Shown: positions 7,254-13,725 of the stretch, one piece after another
How the letters are laid out: every line of letters begins with the position of its first letter
How positions within the stretch are numbered: position 1 is the stretch's first letter
Source of the DNA: an uncultured bacterium
GTDB lineage: Bacteria > Actinomycetota > Coriobacteriia > Coriobacteriales > Coriobacteriaceae
NCBI GenBank assembly: GCA_905215385.1
Contig: CAJMPY010000034.1
Location: 1-17,451 of the forward strand
Reading direction: 5' to 3'
DNA length: 17,451 nucleotides
The notes under the pieces: model-generated
What the model saw: the letters and a program-made list of their open reading frames with translations, nothing else
The model's database searches: none
Told to the model about the DNA's origin: nothing
Made by a program: the position numbers and the translations under genes

Positions 7254-8900
7254 ATGGAGGCGGTAGTTCCCGCTGATATCGTCCTCAAGACGGCGGCGTT
7301 GTTTACTGCCGAGGAACTTGAGCCTCACGCCGGATGCGTTGCAGTTCGCGGCAGCGAGATCGTGGCTGTGGGCTCGCCCGACAAGGTGCAGCCGTTTATC
7401 GGTCCCGATACCGAGGTCATTGACGCCGGCAACAAACTGGTCATGCCCGGATTCAACGATTCGCACATGCACTTTGCGCTCGGCTCAATCCAGAAGGATG
7501 AAGACTTCTGTTGCGATCTGATGTTTCTGCCGAGCGAGCGGGCTTGCGTGGATGCTGTTGCCAAGTTTGCCGCCGAGCATCCTGACAATCCGTGGATTTA
7601 CGGCCAGGGTTGGTATTCGCCTGCATGGGAAAACCCGATTGACCCTGATTGCCGCAGCCTCGATGCACTCGATATCGACCGCCCAATCGTGCTTTCGGAT
7701 TTTTCGATGCACGTGGTGTGGTGCAATACCGCCGCGCTTAGGGCGGTTGGTATTGATCGCAATACACCGACGCCTGAAGGTGGTCTTATTCGCCACTTTG
7801 ACAACGGCGAGCCGAATGGCTTTTTATCCGAGCCCCAGGCGACGAACATCTTGCTCGATGTTGTGCTCAATAAACCGGATCTTGATGCTTCGCTGCTCAA
7901 GTCGATGCGCAAGTTTAACAAGCTCGGCATCACTTCGATTGGCGATATGTATCCTTTGGGCGTGACCACGCCCGGCGTGTACGACATCTATGACCGACTG
8001 GCGAGCGAGGACCTGAGCACGCTGCGCATCAGCTACTATTCTGCGCTCGATGCTCCGATGGCAGAGTCGCAGGCGCTGCGTGCGCGTCATCACAGCGAGC
8101 GCGTGCGCATGGCGGGTCTCAAGTACATTTTGGACGGCTGTCCCGAGGCCTACACGGCCTACATGCACGAGCCGTATCTTAACGCCCCCACGGGAAAGGA
8201 CTTCCGCGGCGAGCCGGCGTGCAACCAGGAGACGCTTGACTGTATGGTGCTCGAGGCCAACAAGAATGGTTTCGATGTTCGTATCCATGCTATCGGCGAC
8301 GCATCGGCCACGATGATTATCGATGCCGTCGAGCGTGCCGAGGAGGTGTGCGGCAACAAGGGGGCGCGTTTTGCTATCGAGCATACAGATAACCTGAAGC
8401 TCGAGGATATTGCTCGCATGAAGCGCCTGGGCATTAATGCTGCGATTCAGCCGCAGCATCCCATCGGAGGCCTTGGGCAGGGCGTGTACGAGGAGTCTCT
8501 TGGCGAAGAGCGCATGAGCCACATGTGGCGCTATAGGGAAGAGGCCGATGGCGGAATCCACTTAGGGCTTGGTACTGACTGGCCTGCGGTGATGTCAATC
8601 GATCCTATCGATACCGTGTATGCTGCGGTGACGCGTAGCGAGTTTGACGGGCACCCGGCGGAGGGATACTTCCGCGAGAATGCCCTGACGCTCGGCGAGA
8701 CGCTGCAAGCGCACACGCTCGGCTCAGCATATGTCGAGGGCTTTGAGCGCCGTTTGGGCAGCCTTGCCGCCGGCAAGCTTGCCGATATCGTCATCCTGTC
8801 GGGCAATCCGTTTGAAATGAACCCGATGGCGCTTCGCGATCTCGAAGTCGAGACGACGATCTTTAACGGACGCGTCGTCTATCGCAAGGATGAAGCATAG
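7254..8900 (+). CDS. YtcJ-type amidohydrolase (amidohydrolase_3 family)
   Basis: Metal-dependent hydrolase of the amidohydrolase superfamily, related to YtcJ/AepA and N-substituted formamide deformylase. The likely chemistry is hydrolysis of an N-acyl or N-formyl bond, but the substrate cannot be read from the sequence. In its 548 aa I see a short N-terminal beta domain, then metal-ligand motif PGFNDSHMH (65-73), KYILDG (290-295) with the family lysine, HAIGDAS (345-351), IEHTDNL (375-381) and GTDWPA (440-445). The closing beta segment is GKLADIVIL (507-515). All expected metal and catalytic motifs appear intact. There is no signal peptide, so it is cytosolic. The start is ATG at 7254, two bases after the MFS stop, with a GGTGAG-like ribosome site. 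It lies between two paralogous MFS genes. Confidence 0.9.
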   Translation: MEAVVPADIVLKTAALFTAEELEPHAGCVAVRGSEIVAVGSPDKVQPFIGPDTEVIDAGNKLVMPGFNDSHMHFALGSIQKDEDFCCDLMFLPSERACVDAVAKFAAEHPDNPWIYGQGWYSPAWENPIDPDCRSLDALDIDRPIVLSDFSMHVVWCNTAALRAVGIDRNTPTPEGGLIRHFDNGEPNGFLSEPQATNILLDVVLNKPDLDASLLKSMRKFNKLGITSIGDMYPLGVTTPGVYDIYDRLASEDLSTLRISYYSALDAPMAESQALRARHHSERVRMAGLKYILDGCPEAYTAYMHEPYLNAPTGKDFRGEPACNQETLDCMVLEANKNGFDVRIHAIGDASATMIIDAVERAEEVCGNKGARFAIEHTDNLKLEDIARMKRLGINAAIQPQHPIGGLGQGVYEESLGEERMSHMWRYREEADGGIHLGLGTDWPAVMSIDPIDTVYAAVTRSEFDGHPAEGYFRENALTLGETLQAHTLGSAYVEGFERRLGSLAAGKLADIVILSGNPFEMNPMALRDLEVETTIFNGRVVYRKDEA

Positions 8901-8908
8901 ATAGGGTG

Positions 8909-10105
8909 ATGAACGTGAGCAAAGGGACGGTCGAAAAATATGCCCTGCTGTTTGTGGTGTGCGGCATCGTGTTTGCTGCGAACTACGCGCAGTATCAGGT
9001 GTCGGGATTGGCACATCTGGTTGTGTCGGACCTGCATCTGACCTCGGCCGAGTTTTCAGCCGTCCTGTTTGCCCCGTTTGTTCCTGCCGTTGTATTCGGC
9101 ATGCCTGTCGGCGTTTGCGCCGATCGATATGGCGTGAAGGTGCTCGTATTCATCGCATCGGCGATTTCTGCAATTGCAGCGGTTGCTCGCGCGGAGTGCG
9201 CATCGTTTGCGACGCTGTTCATGGCGACCATGCTTCTGGGCGCGGCACCATGCGTCGTGAATGCCATCGTTCTAAAAGTGCTTGGTCCCGCTTTTGGCGG
9301 AGAAACCGATAGGGCCATGGGATGGTTCTACGCTGCGGGGTCGGGCGGAATCGCCTGCTCGCTTGCAACCTCTCCTCTCTTTGCAACGCCCGGACGAGCA
9401 TATGCCCTTGCTGCCGTTTTATTTGCCATGTTTGGATTGCTGTGGCTGCTGGTTGCGCCATCGGCGGATGTTCTGCAGACTGCAGATGGCCTTGGCGTTC
9501 AGGGTGCGGAGCCTGCTTCGTCGTCGGCAAGTGCGTTTGCGACGGTAATCAAGATGCCGATGGTTTGGCTCGTGGCGATACTGCTTGGAGTCGCCCTTGC
9601 ATCGGCTACGGCGTACTCGGGTTATCTTGTCTCGGCACTTGAGGCTTCAATCGAACCTCAGGTCGCCGGGCTTCTTGCCTCTTTCGTGACGCTTGGGTCG
9701 ATTGTCGGCAGCGTGGCCGGTCCCTACGCGCGAGCGCAATTTGGCGACTATCGCGTGTTTATGGCCATCGCCGCAATGGCGGGGAGTGCCCTTATGTGGG
9801 CCGGAGAGGCTTTTGTCTCTCAGCCTTCTGTCGGGCTCATGTTTGCGATTGGCGTTTCGACTGCCGTCGCCGGTCCGGTCGTTCAGTCGCTACCCTACAT
9901 GTTGCCCGAGGTGCGCGAGGGGCTTGCAGGAAGCGCCGGTGGCGTGGTGAGCACCGTTTCGCTGGGGCTTACGTTTTTGATTCCCGTGGCCCTCTCCTTC
10001 TGCATTGGCGAGAGCTATGAAACGCTTCTATTTGGGTGCGCTGTTTTGTTTGGCGCGACGGCGCTGGCGTCTCCATTCCTGCCGTCTCCCGATTCACTTA
10101 TGTAA
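8909..10105 (+). CDS. MFS transporter, second of a paralogous pair
   Basis: Predicted major facilitator superfamily transporter, 398 aa from this start, with about twelve hydrophobic segments. It resembles the transporter at 6040 in matching places: ANYAQYQVSGLA in TM1, GVCADRYGVK after TM2, and GPVVQSLPYMLP followed by GSAGGVVSTVSLGLTFLIPV late in the protein. The two are diverged paralogs. GTG (8906), ATG (8909) and GTG (8915) are all in frame. AGGG at 8903-8906 is best spaced for 8915, so the true start may be six bases later. It begins within ten bases of the amidohydrolase stop and is surely in the same operon. Possible roles are a second substrate importer, product efflux, or transport of a related compound. 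Confidence 0.87.
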   Translation: MNVSKGTVEKYALLFVVCGIVFAANYAQYQVSGLAHLVVSDLHLTSAEFSAVLFAPFVPAVVFGMPVGVCADRYGVKVLVFIASAISAIAAVARAECASFATLFMATMLLGAAPCVVNAIVLKVLGPAFGGETDRAMGWFYAAGSGGIACSLATSPLFATPGRAYALAAVLFAMFGLLWLLVAPSADVLQTADGLGVQGAEPASSSASAFATVIKMPMVWLVAILLGVALASATAYSGYLVSALEASIEPQVAGLLASFVTLGSIVGSVAGPYARAQFGDYRVFMAIAAMAGSALMWAGEAFVSQPSVGLMFAIGVSTAVAGPVVQSLPYMLPEVREGLAGSAGGVVSTVSLGLTFLIPVALSFCIGESYETLLFGCAVLFGATALASPFLPSPDSLM

Positions 10106-10111
10106 CACCTG

Positions 10112-10146
10112 TTTTCGCCCTTTGGGCCTGGCCGACAAGGGCAAAA
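10112..10146 (+). promoter_or_regulatory. Stem-loop overlapping the ribosome site of the next gene
   Basis: TTTTCGCCCTT (10112-10122) can pair with AAGGGCAAAA (10137-10146) with one unpaired C. The 3' arm runs into the AAAGGAG ribosome site (10144-10150) of the small membrane protein gene. No T-run follows on the plus strand, so it is a poor terminator. It may lower or gate translation of the last gene of the operon. The pairing is seen in the sequence; the role is inferred. Confidence 0.45.
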
Positions 10147-10159
10147 GGAGTTGGTCTAC

Positions 10160-10621
10160 TTGACACTAAAAAAGAGTACCGCTGTGACCATTCTCAACGG
10201 CATCGTTAATCCTCTATTCATGTGTTCATTTCTGCCTATTGTTGAGGGAAAGCCTGGCTTAGATTTTCAGGGACTTACTGGTTTCTGGGGGCAGCTTATT
10301 CTGGCCATCGGTATTGCACAGTTCGTGGGTTTTTTGCCGCTCTTTGGCAAAGCAATTGAGACGTGCGTTGAGTTTTTTGGTTTTGATCGGAACACTCCGG
10401 GCGCACGGATTTGCGGAACCGTTGTGGGCGCTACTCTGCTCTTCTGCATTATCGGGCTATTTGAAGTCGCGTTTCAGTCAGGCGTTGGCGTTATCGACGG
10501 TGTGCCGTTTTTCTCGCGTTGGGTTCGCCTCGTGGTGGGCGGATGGGCCTTTGTCGTTGTGGGCGGCTTGCTGTTTGATCCCTTTGTCGCGGCCATTGCC
10601 GCTAAAGTTACGGGCGAATAG
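10160..10621 (+). CDS. Small integral membrane protein of unknown function
   Basis: I do not recognise this 153-aa protein with confidence. It has about four hydrophobic segments: ILNGIVNPLFMCSFLPIV, LILAIGIAQFVGFLPLFG, ICGTVVGATLLFCIIGLFEV and WVRLVVGGWAFVVVGGLLF. The two halves look like a possible internal duplication of a two-helix unit, and loosely recall DUF2798-like proteins. TTG at 10160 is chosen because AAAGGAG ends nine bases before it. The TTG at 10151 abuts the ribosome site and is too close. It follows the second MFS gene by 54 bases and is followed by a terminator, so it is probably the last gene of the LuxR-linked operon. It may act as an accessory to the transporters. Confidence 0.72.
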   Translation: MTLKKSTAVTILNGIVNPLFMCSFLPIVEGKPGLDFQGLTGFWGQLILAIGIAQFVGFLPLFGKAIETCVEFFGFDRNTPGARICGTVVGATLLFCIIGLFEVAFQSGVGVIDGVPFFSRWVRLVVGGWAFVVVGGLLFDPFVAAIAAKVTGE

Positions 10622-10667
10622 CGCCAAGACCGGTCGCGTGGCGAAAGCCTGATCGACTGGCAGCCAA

Positions 10668-10698
10668 GGCCGGCCGGGGGATTGGTCGGCCCCATTTT
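10668..10698 (+). terminator. Intrinsic terminator closing the MFS/amidohydrolase operon
   Basis: GGCCGGCC (10668-10675) pairs with GGTCGGCC (10684-10691) as an 8-bp stem with one G-U pair and an 8-base loop, followed by CCATTTT. It lies 46 bases after the stop of the small membrane protein and before the ECF S-component gene. Confidence 0.65.
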
Positions 10699-10703
10699 GC
10701 CCG

Positions 10704-10712
10704 TGCTACCAT
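10704..10712 (+). promoter_or_regulatory. Candidate extended -10 for the S-component gene
   Basis: TGCTACCAT forms an extended -10 (TG, one base, TACCAT at 10707-10712) directly after the preceding terminator and about 30 bases before the TTG start at 10743. No good -35 is seen, because the region upstream is the terminator stem itself. Confidence 0.4.
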
Positions 10713-10742
10713 AAACGGACATTCGTTTGATGGGGGCTGCCG

Positions 10743-11441
10743 TTGTCGCGCGTCTTGCAACATATGGAAATCCCGCTGCTGCTGGCGGTTCCTGCGGTGA
10801 TGGCTGCAGCGTTGCTGGCAGGTATTGAGCAGGCGGCGCTTGCCATGCTTGTCGTGGTGGCGCTGGTGCTTGCGCTGTTTTTTGCAGGCTACGAGGCGTC
10901 GCGACCGGGCCTGCGCCAGATTATGCCAACGCTGGTTCTGGCGGCGTTGGCCGCGGCGGGGCGCATCTTGTTTGGCCCCATTCCCGACTTTAAACCGGTG
11001 AGTGCCATCGCCATTATCGCGGGGGCGACGCTTGGTCGCCGCAATGGTTTTATGGTTGGCGCGTTGGCGGCGCTGACCAGCAATTTCTTTTTTGGACAGG
11101 GCATGTGGACGCCGTGGCAGATGTATGCCTGGGGCCTGGTTGGCTATGTTGGCGGCGCGCTGGCGCATGCGGGTGCGTTCGACCGCGCCGACGGCACCGT
11201 GCGCATGCCAGCACTGCTGGCGTACGGCTTTGCGTCGGGCCTGCTCTATGGCGTCGTGATCAACGCGTATGACATCATTGGTTTTGTACAGCCGCTTACT
11301 TGGGCGGGTGCCATGGCGCGTCTTGCCACGGCGGTGCCGTTCGATATCACGCACGGCCTTGCGACCTGCGTGTTTTTGGTCGCCCTGTACAAGCCTTGGT
11401 GTCGCCGCATCAACCGAGTCGTCGTGAAGTACGGACTGTAG
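10743..11441 (+). CDS. ECF transporter S component (substrate-binding membrane subunit)
   Basis: Predicted substrate-capture protein of an energy-coupling factor importer for a vitamin or cofactor precursor, 232 aa with about six hydrophobic segments. The hallmark stretch is GRILFGPIPDFKPVSAI, then IIAGATLGRRNGFMVGALAA and SNFFFGQGMWTPWQMYAWGL, a conserved core of one S-component family. Its substrate I cannot assign with confidence. The chain ends in a short basic tail (WCRRINRVVVKYG). TTG at 10743 is used because GGGGG sits about six bases upstream. ATG at 10764 is possible but has no ribosome site. No EcfT or EcfA gene adjoins it, so it probably uses a shared module such as the one encoded 5.7 kb upstream in this window. 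It is transcribed alone into the repeat-rich gap. Confidence 0.86.
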   Translation: MSRVLQHMEIPLLLAVPAVMAAALLAGIEQAALAMLVVVALVLALFFAGYEASRPGLRQIMPTLVLAALAAAGRILFGPIPDFKPVSAIAIIAGATLGRRNGFMVGALAALTSNFFFGQGMWTPWQMYAWGLVGYVGGALAHAGAFDRADGTVRMPALLAYGFASGLLYGVVINAYDIIGFVQPLTWAGAMARLATAVPFDITHGLATCVFLVALYKPWCRRINRVVVKYGL

Positions 11442-11483
11442 GGCTGGTTGCGCCGGGGCGGGAATCAATACTGCCGAAGTGCC

Positions 11484-11652
11484 ATTTTAAAACTATGCCG
11501 GTTTACGGGGCCAGATTGGCACAAGCAGACCATGCCGGCTATTTTTGAAATAGAGCAAGCCGTTTACCTGCGGTTTTATTATTTCGGAATTGCGTATGGT
11601 TGGGGGTTCGCGATTCAGCCCCGTAAACCGGCATAGTTTTGAAATAGCCGGC
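11484..11652. repeat. Inverted-repeat element A, about 162 bp, with nested second dyad
   Basis: Positions 11484-11511 and 11618-11645 are inverted copies over 28 bp with one mismatch, and the core 11489-11511/11618-11640 is a perfect 23 bp (motif CTATGCCGGTTTACGGGGC). A second perfect dyad is GCCGGCTATTT (11534-11544) with AAATAGCCGGC (11642-11652). The order of the two motifs is swapped between the arms. A terminator-like hairpin lies at the centre. No open frame with family features is present. It resembles a non-autonomous palindromic mobile unit or a specialised terminator pair; the pairings are direct observation, the nature is inference. Confidence 0.8.
11547..11585 (+). terminator. Hairpin with T-rich tail inside element A; likely terminator of the S-component gene
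   Basis: AAGCCG (11557-11562) pairs with CGGTTT (11571-11576), loop TTTACCTG, followed by TTATTATTT. An outer GAAATA/TATTTC pair (11547-11552/11580-11585) can close it. It lies about 105 bases after the S-component stop. The 13 bases TACCTGCGGTTTT (11565-11577) recur exactly in the hairpin of element B. Confidence 0.6.
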
Positions 11653-11744
11653 TGATACGACGGGCATCGTGGCCCTCGGAGAGCCAAATTGATCCGTTTT
11701 CTTTCGCCTCCAGACGTTCCCAGGGAATCAGCTGAACCCGCCCG

Positions 11745-11902
11745 CCACGAAATCGGTCTATCTACTACGTTTGGCCCGACACCCCCAACCTCAACCGTGT
11801 TTTATGAAAAACCGTAGGCTTTCTACCTGCGGTTTTCTTTCTGCGTTGTTCACTGTGGTTGAGGGTAGTGGCTTAAACGTAGTAGATGGGCCAGTTTCGT
11901 GG
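11745..11902. repeat. Inverted-repeat element B, 158 bp, 46-bp arms around a terminator hairpin
   Basis: Positions 11745-11790 and 11857-11902 are inverted copies, matching at 35 of 46 aligned positions without gaps. Perfect blocks are CCACGAAA (11745-11752) with TTTCGTGG (11895-11902), and ATCTACTACGTTT (11760-11772) with AAACGTAGTAGAT (11875-11887). A further block is CAACC (11786-11790) with GGTTG (11857-11861). Differences between the arms are spread in small clusters, as if each arm had drifted independently. The middle holds a strong hairpin. Length and plan closely match element A, 93 bp to the left. No coding potential was seen. Confidence 0.82.
11807..11836. terminator. Bidirectional intrinsic terminator at the core of element B
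   Basis: AAAACCGTAGG (11808-11818) pairs with CCTGCGGTTTT (11826-11836) as an 11-bp stem with one G-U pair and a 7-base loop. There is a T-run after it on the plus strand and an A-run before it, which serves as T-run on the minus strand. It lies between the convergent S-component and exonuclease III genes and can serve both. Confidence 0.8.
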
Positions 11903-11976
11903 CAAGCGAGCTGCGTGGATGATCTCGCGAAGTGAAAATGATTCCTTTTCCTCCGTCCCCAGGAGATCAGTTGGGG

Positions 11977-12795
11977 CTAGAGCTCTAGGGTGAGGGTGAC
12001 GGGGCAGTGGTCGCTGCCAAAGATGTCGCCGCGGATGCCGGCGTCGCGCACATTGCAGGCGATTGCGTTGCTTACCAGGAAGTAGTCGATGCGCCAGCCT
12101 GCGTTGTTCTTGCGGGCATTAAAGCGGTAGCTCCACCAGCTGTAGACGCCCTCGACGTCCGGATTGGCCGCGCGCCAGGTGTCGGTAAAACCGGCGTCGA
12201 GCAGCTCGGTAAACTTGCCGCGCTCCTCGTCCGAAAAGCCGGCGTTGCCGCGGTTGGGTTTGGGGTTCTTAAGGTCGATCTCCTCGTGCGCCACGTTAAA
12301 GTCGCCGCAGGTTACGACGGGCTTACCGGTCTCGCGTTCAAGCGCGCTCAAAAAGTCGCGATAGGCATCGTCCCAAGCCATGCGTACATCGATGCGCGCG
12401 AGCTCATTTTGGGCGTTAGGCGTGTAGACATCCACAAGCCAAAACTTGTCGAACTCGAGCGCGCAGACGCGGCCCTCGGTTGCGGCTTGGGCGACGAGCT
12501 CGGCCGCCTCGTTCTCGCCGGCGTAGGGTAGCAGTGCGTCGGCGTGCAGCACGCGCAGCGGTTTCTGGCGGCTAAAGACCGCAGTGCCCGAATAGCCTTT
12601 ACGCTCGGCGTAGCTCCAGGTTTGGTGATAGCCGGGCAGGTCAATATCGACCTGGCCTTCTTGCAGCTTGGTCTCTTGCAGCGCCAGGATATCGACGTCG
12701 AGTTCTTGCGCGATCTGGATAAAGCTCGGGTCCTTTTTGAGCACGGCGCGCAGGCCGTTGACGTTCCACGAGGCGAAAGTGTAAGTCTGAGGCAT
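11977..12795 (-). CDS. xth: Exodeoxyribonuclease III (AP endonuclease, ExoA/XthA family)
   Basis: Base-excision repair enzyme that cleaves DNA at abasic sites and removes 3' blocks with Mg2+. The 272-aa length fits the family. The endonuclease/exonuclease/phosphatase fold motifs are all present: WNVNGLRA (10-17, metal/phosphate Asn), LQETK (39-43, metal Glu41), VYTPNAQ (123-129, Tyr124), GDFNVAH (164-170, Asp165 and Asn167), then WSYRFNARKNNAGWRIDYF and the catalytic SDH (261-263). The last long motif places it with the ExoA-like branch common in Gram-positives. The start is ATG at 12795 with AAAGGAC upstream. It is divergent from the sirtuin gene and convergent with the S-component gene. Its stop codon lies in the palindrome CTAGAGCTCTAG (11977-11988). 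No paired promoter was found; TAATCT at 12826-12831 is a weak -10 candidate. Confidence 0.95.
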   Translation of the reverse strand: MPQTYTFASWNVNGLRAVLKKDPSFIQIAQELDVDILALQETKLQEGQVDIDLPGYHQTWSYAERKGYSGTAVFSRQKPLRVLHADALLPYAGENEAAELVAQAATEGRVCALEFDKFWLVDVYTPNAQNELARIDVRMAWDDAYRDFLSALERETGKPVVTCGDFNVAHEEIDLKNPKPNRGNAGFSDEERGKFTELLDAGFTDTWRAANPDVEGVYSWWSYRFNARKNNAGWRIDYFLVSNAIACNVRDAGIRGDIFGSDHCPVTLTLEL

Positions 12796-12857
12796 GGTGT
12801 CCTTTCGACGGGGTTGGCAGGCTTAAGATTAGCGCAACAGGGGCGGGGTGGGCTCCG

Positions 12858-12885
12858 CGCATGCTGACTTAAAGGTCGCATGCTG
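12858..12885. promoter_or_regulatory. Tandem CGCATGCTG repeats between xth and the sirtuin gene
   Basis: CGCATGCTG occurs at 12858-12866 and 12877-12885, 19 bp apart, each containing the palindrome GCATGC. They sit in the middle of the 135-bp divergent intergenic region, so a regulator binding here could act on both genes. Only the repetition is seen; function is speculative. Confidence 0.3.
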
Positions 12886-12930
12886 GGACATCGCCCGACG
12901 CCGCCCGATCAACAAGGACGGAGGGCTCAT

Positions 12931-13683
12931 ATGACGCAGGCAATATCGGACCCCAGGCAGGCGTCCGCCGCGCTGGCGGATCTGTTTGACACCCACAAGC
13001 GCGTGGTCTTCTTTGGCGGCGCTGGTGTTTCCACGGCAAGTGGCATCCCCGATTTCCGCAGCGTGGACGGCCTGTATCACCAGCAGTTTGCCTACCCGCC
13101 CGAGACTATGCTCTCGCATAGCTTTTATGAGACACATCCGGCCGAGTTCTTCGACTTTTACCGCACCAAGATGATCGCGCTTAACGCTAAGCCCAACCGC
13201 TGTCACACCAAGCTGGCCGAGCTGGAGCGCGCCGGCAAGCTTGATGCCGTGGTGACGCAAAACATCGACGGCTTGCATCAGATGGCGGGCTCGCAGCGCG
13301 TGTTCGAGCTGCACGGATCGGTCCATCGCAACATTTGCCAGTCGTGCGGCGCGGTCTATAGCGCCGAGTGGATTTGCTCGCGCGAGCACGAGGACGCCGC
13401 GGGCGTGCCCGTGTGCCCCGCGTGCGGTGGTCGCATCAAGCCCGATGTGGTGCTCTACGAAGAGCCGCTCGACGAGCATGTGTTGACCGGTGCCGTTGCC
13501 GCCATTGCCGCGGCCGATGCCCTCATTGTGGGTGGGACCTCGCTCGTGGTGTATCCGGCGGCAGGCCTTACGCGTTACTTTACTGGCGATACGCTGGCCA
13601 TTTGCAATTTGGCGCCTACCGATCAGGATGCAAATGCCGACCTGCTGATTTCTTGCGACATCGCGGCCGCGTTTGCGTTCTAG
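12931..13683 (+). CDS. cobB: NAD-dependent protein deacylase (sirtuin, Sir2/CobB family)
   Basis: Removes acetyl or other acyl groups from protein lysines using NAD+, with nicotinamide and O-acyl-ADP-ribose as products; cytosolic. The 250-aa protein has the NAD-binding GAGVSTASGIPDFRS (30-44), TQNIDGLH (109-116), catalytic His128 in LHGS, a Cys4 zinc site (CQSC 136-139 and CPAC 162-165) and GTSL (202-205). The set is complete. ATG at 12931 is chosen because GGAGGGCTC lies directly upstream. The frame continues to 12880, but that segment is unlike the family and overlaps the intergenic repeats. The gene is divergent from exonuclease III. A natural target in such bacteria is acetyl-CoA synthetase, but no such gene is visible here, so the substrate is open. 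Confidence 0.94.
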   Translation: MTQAISDPRQASAALADLFDTHKRVVFFGGAGVSTASGIPDFRSVDGLYHQQFAYPPETMLSHSFYETHPAEFFDFYRTKMIALNAKPNRCHTKLAELERAGKLDAVVTQNIDGLHQMAGSQRVFELHGSVHRNICQSCGAVYSAEWICSREHEDAAGVPVCPACGGRIKPDVVLYEEPLDEHVLTGAVAAIAAADALIVGGTSLVVYPAAGLTRYFTGDTLAICNLAPTDQDANADLLISCDIAAAFAF

Positions 13684-13697
13684 CCCGTGTGCGCGGA

Positions 13698-13703
13698 TAC
13701 AAT
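13698..13703 (+). promoter_or_regulatory. Candidate -10 element (TACAAT) for folP-folK
   Basis: TACAAT lies 76 bases before the folP start, just after the sirtuin stop. TTGCGT at 13673-13678 is the nearest -35-like hexamer, but the spacing of 19 is long. The predicted leader, about 70 bases, contains a strong GC hairpin. Confidence 0.42.
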
Positions 13704-13725
13704 AGAAAGACTGAGTGCAAAGCGA

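Larger units (their letters stand above)
11691..11973 (+). repeat. Degenerate direct repeat flanking element B
   Basis: CCCAGGGAATCAGCTG (11719-11734) and CCCAGGAGATCAGTTG (11958-11973) agree at 13 of 16 positions. Both are preceded by a pyrimidine-rich stretch with TTTTC, CTCC and CGT (from 11691 and from 11940). The pair sits on either side of element B, and the second copy ends four bases before the stop codon of the exonuclease gene. It could be an older repeat into which element B was inserted, or a separate repeat family. Confidence 0.5.

Noticed and set aside
10608..11468. 286-codon minus-strand frame opposite the S component
   Set aside because: Arg/Gln/His-rich with no hydrophobic pattern; the plus strand encodes a recognisable S component.
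11442..11976. CRISPR array or phage attachment site in the repeat-rich gap
   Set aside because: The repeats are inverted and of unequal type, with no regular direct repeats and spacers; no integrase gene or tRNA adjoins the gap.
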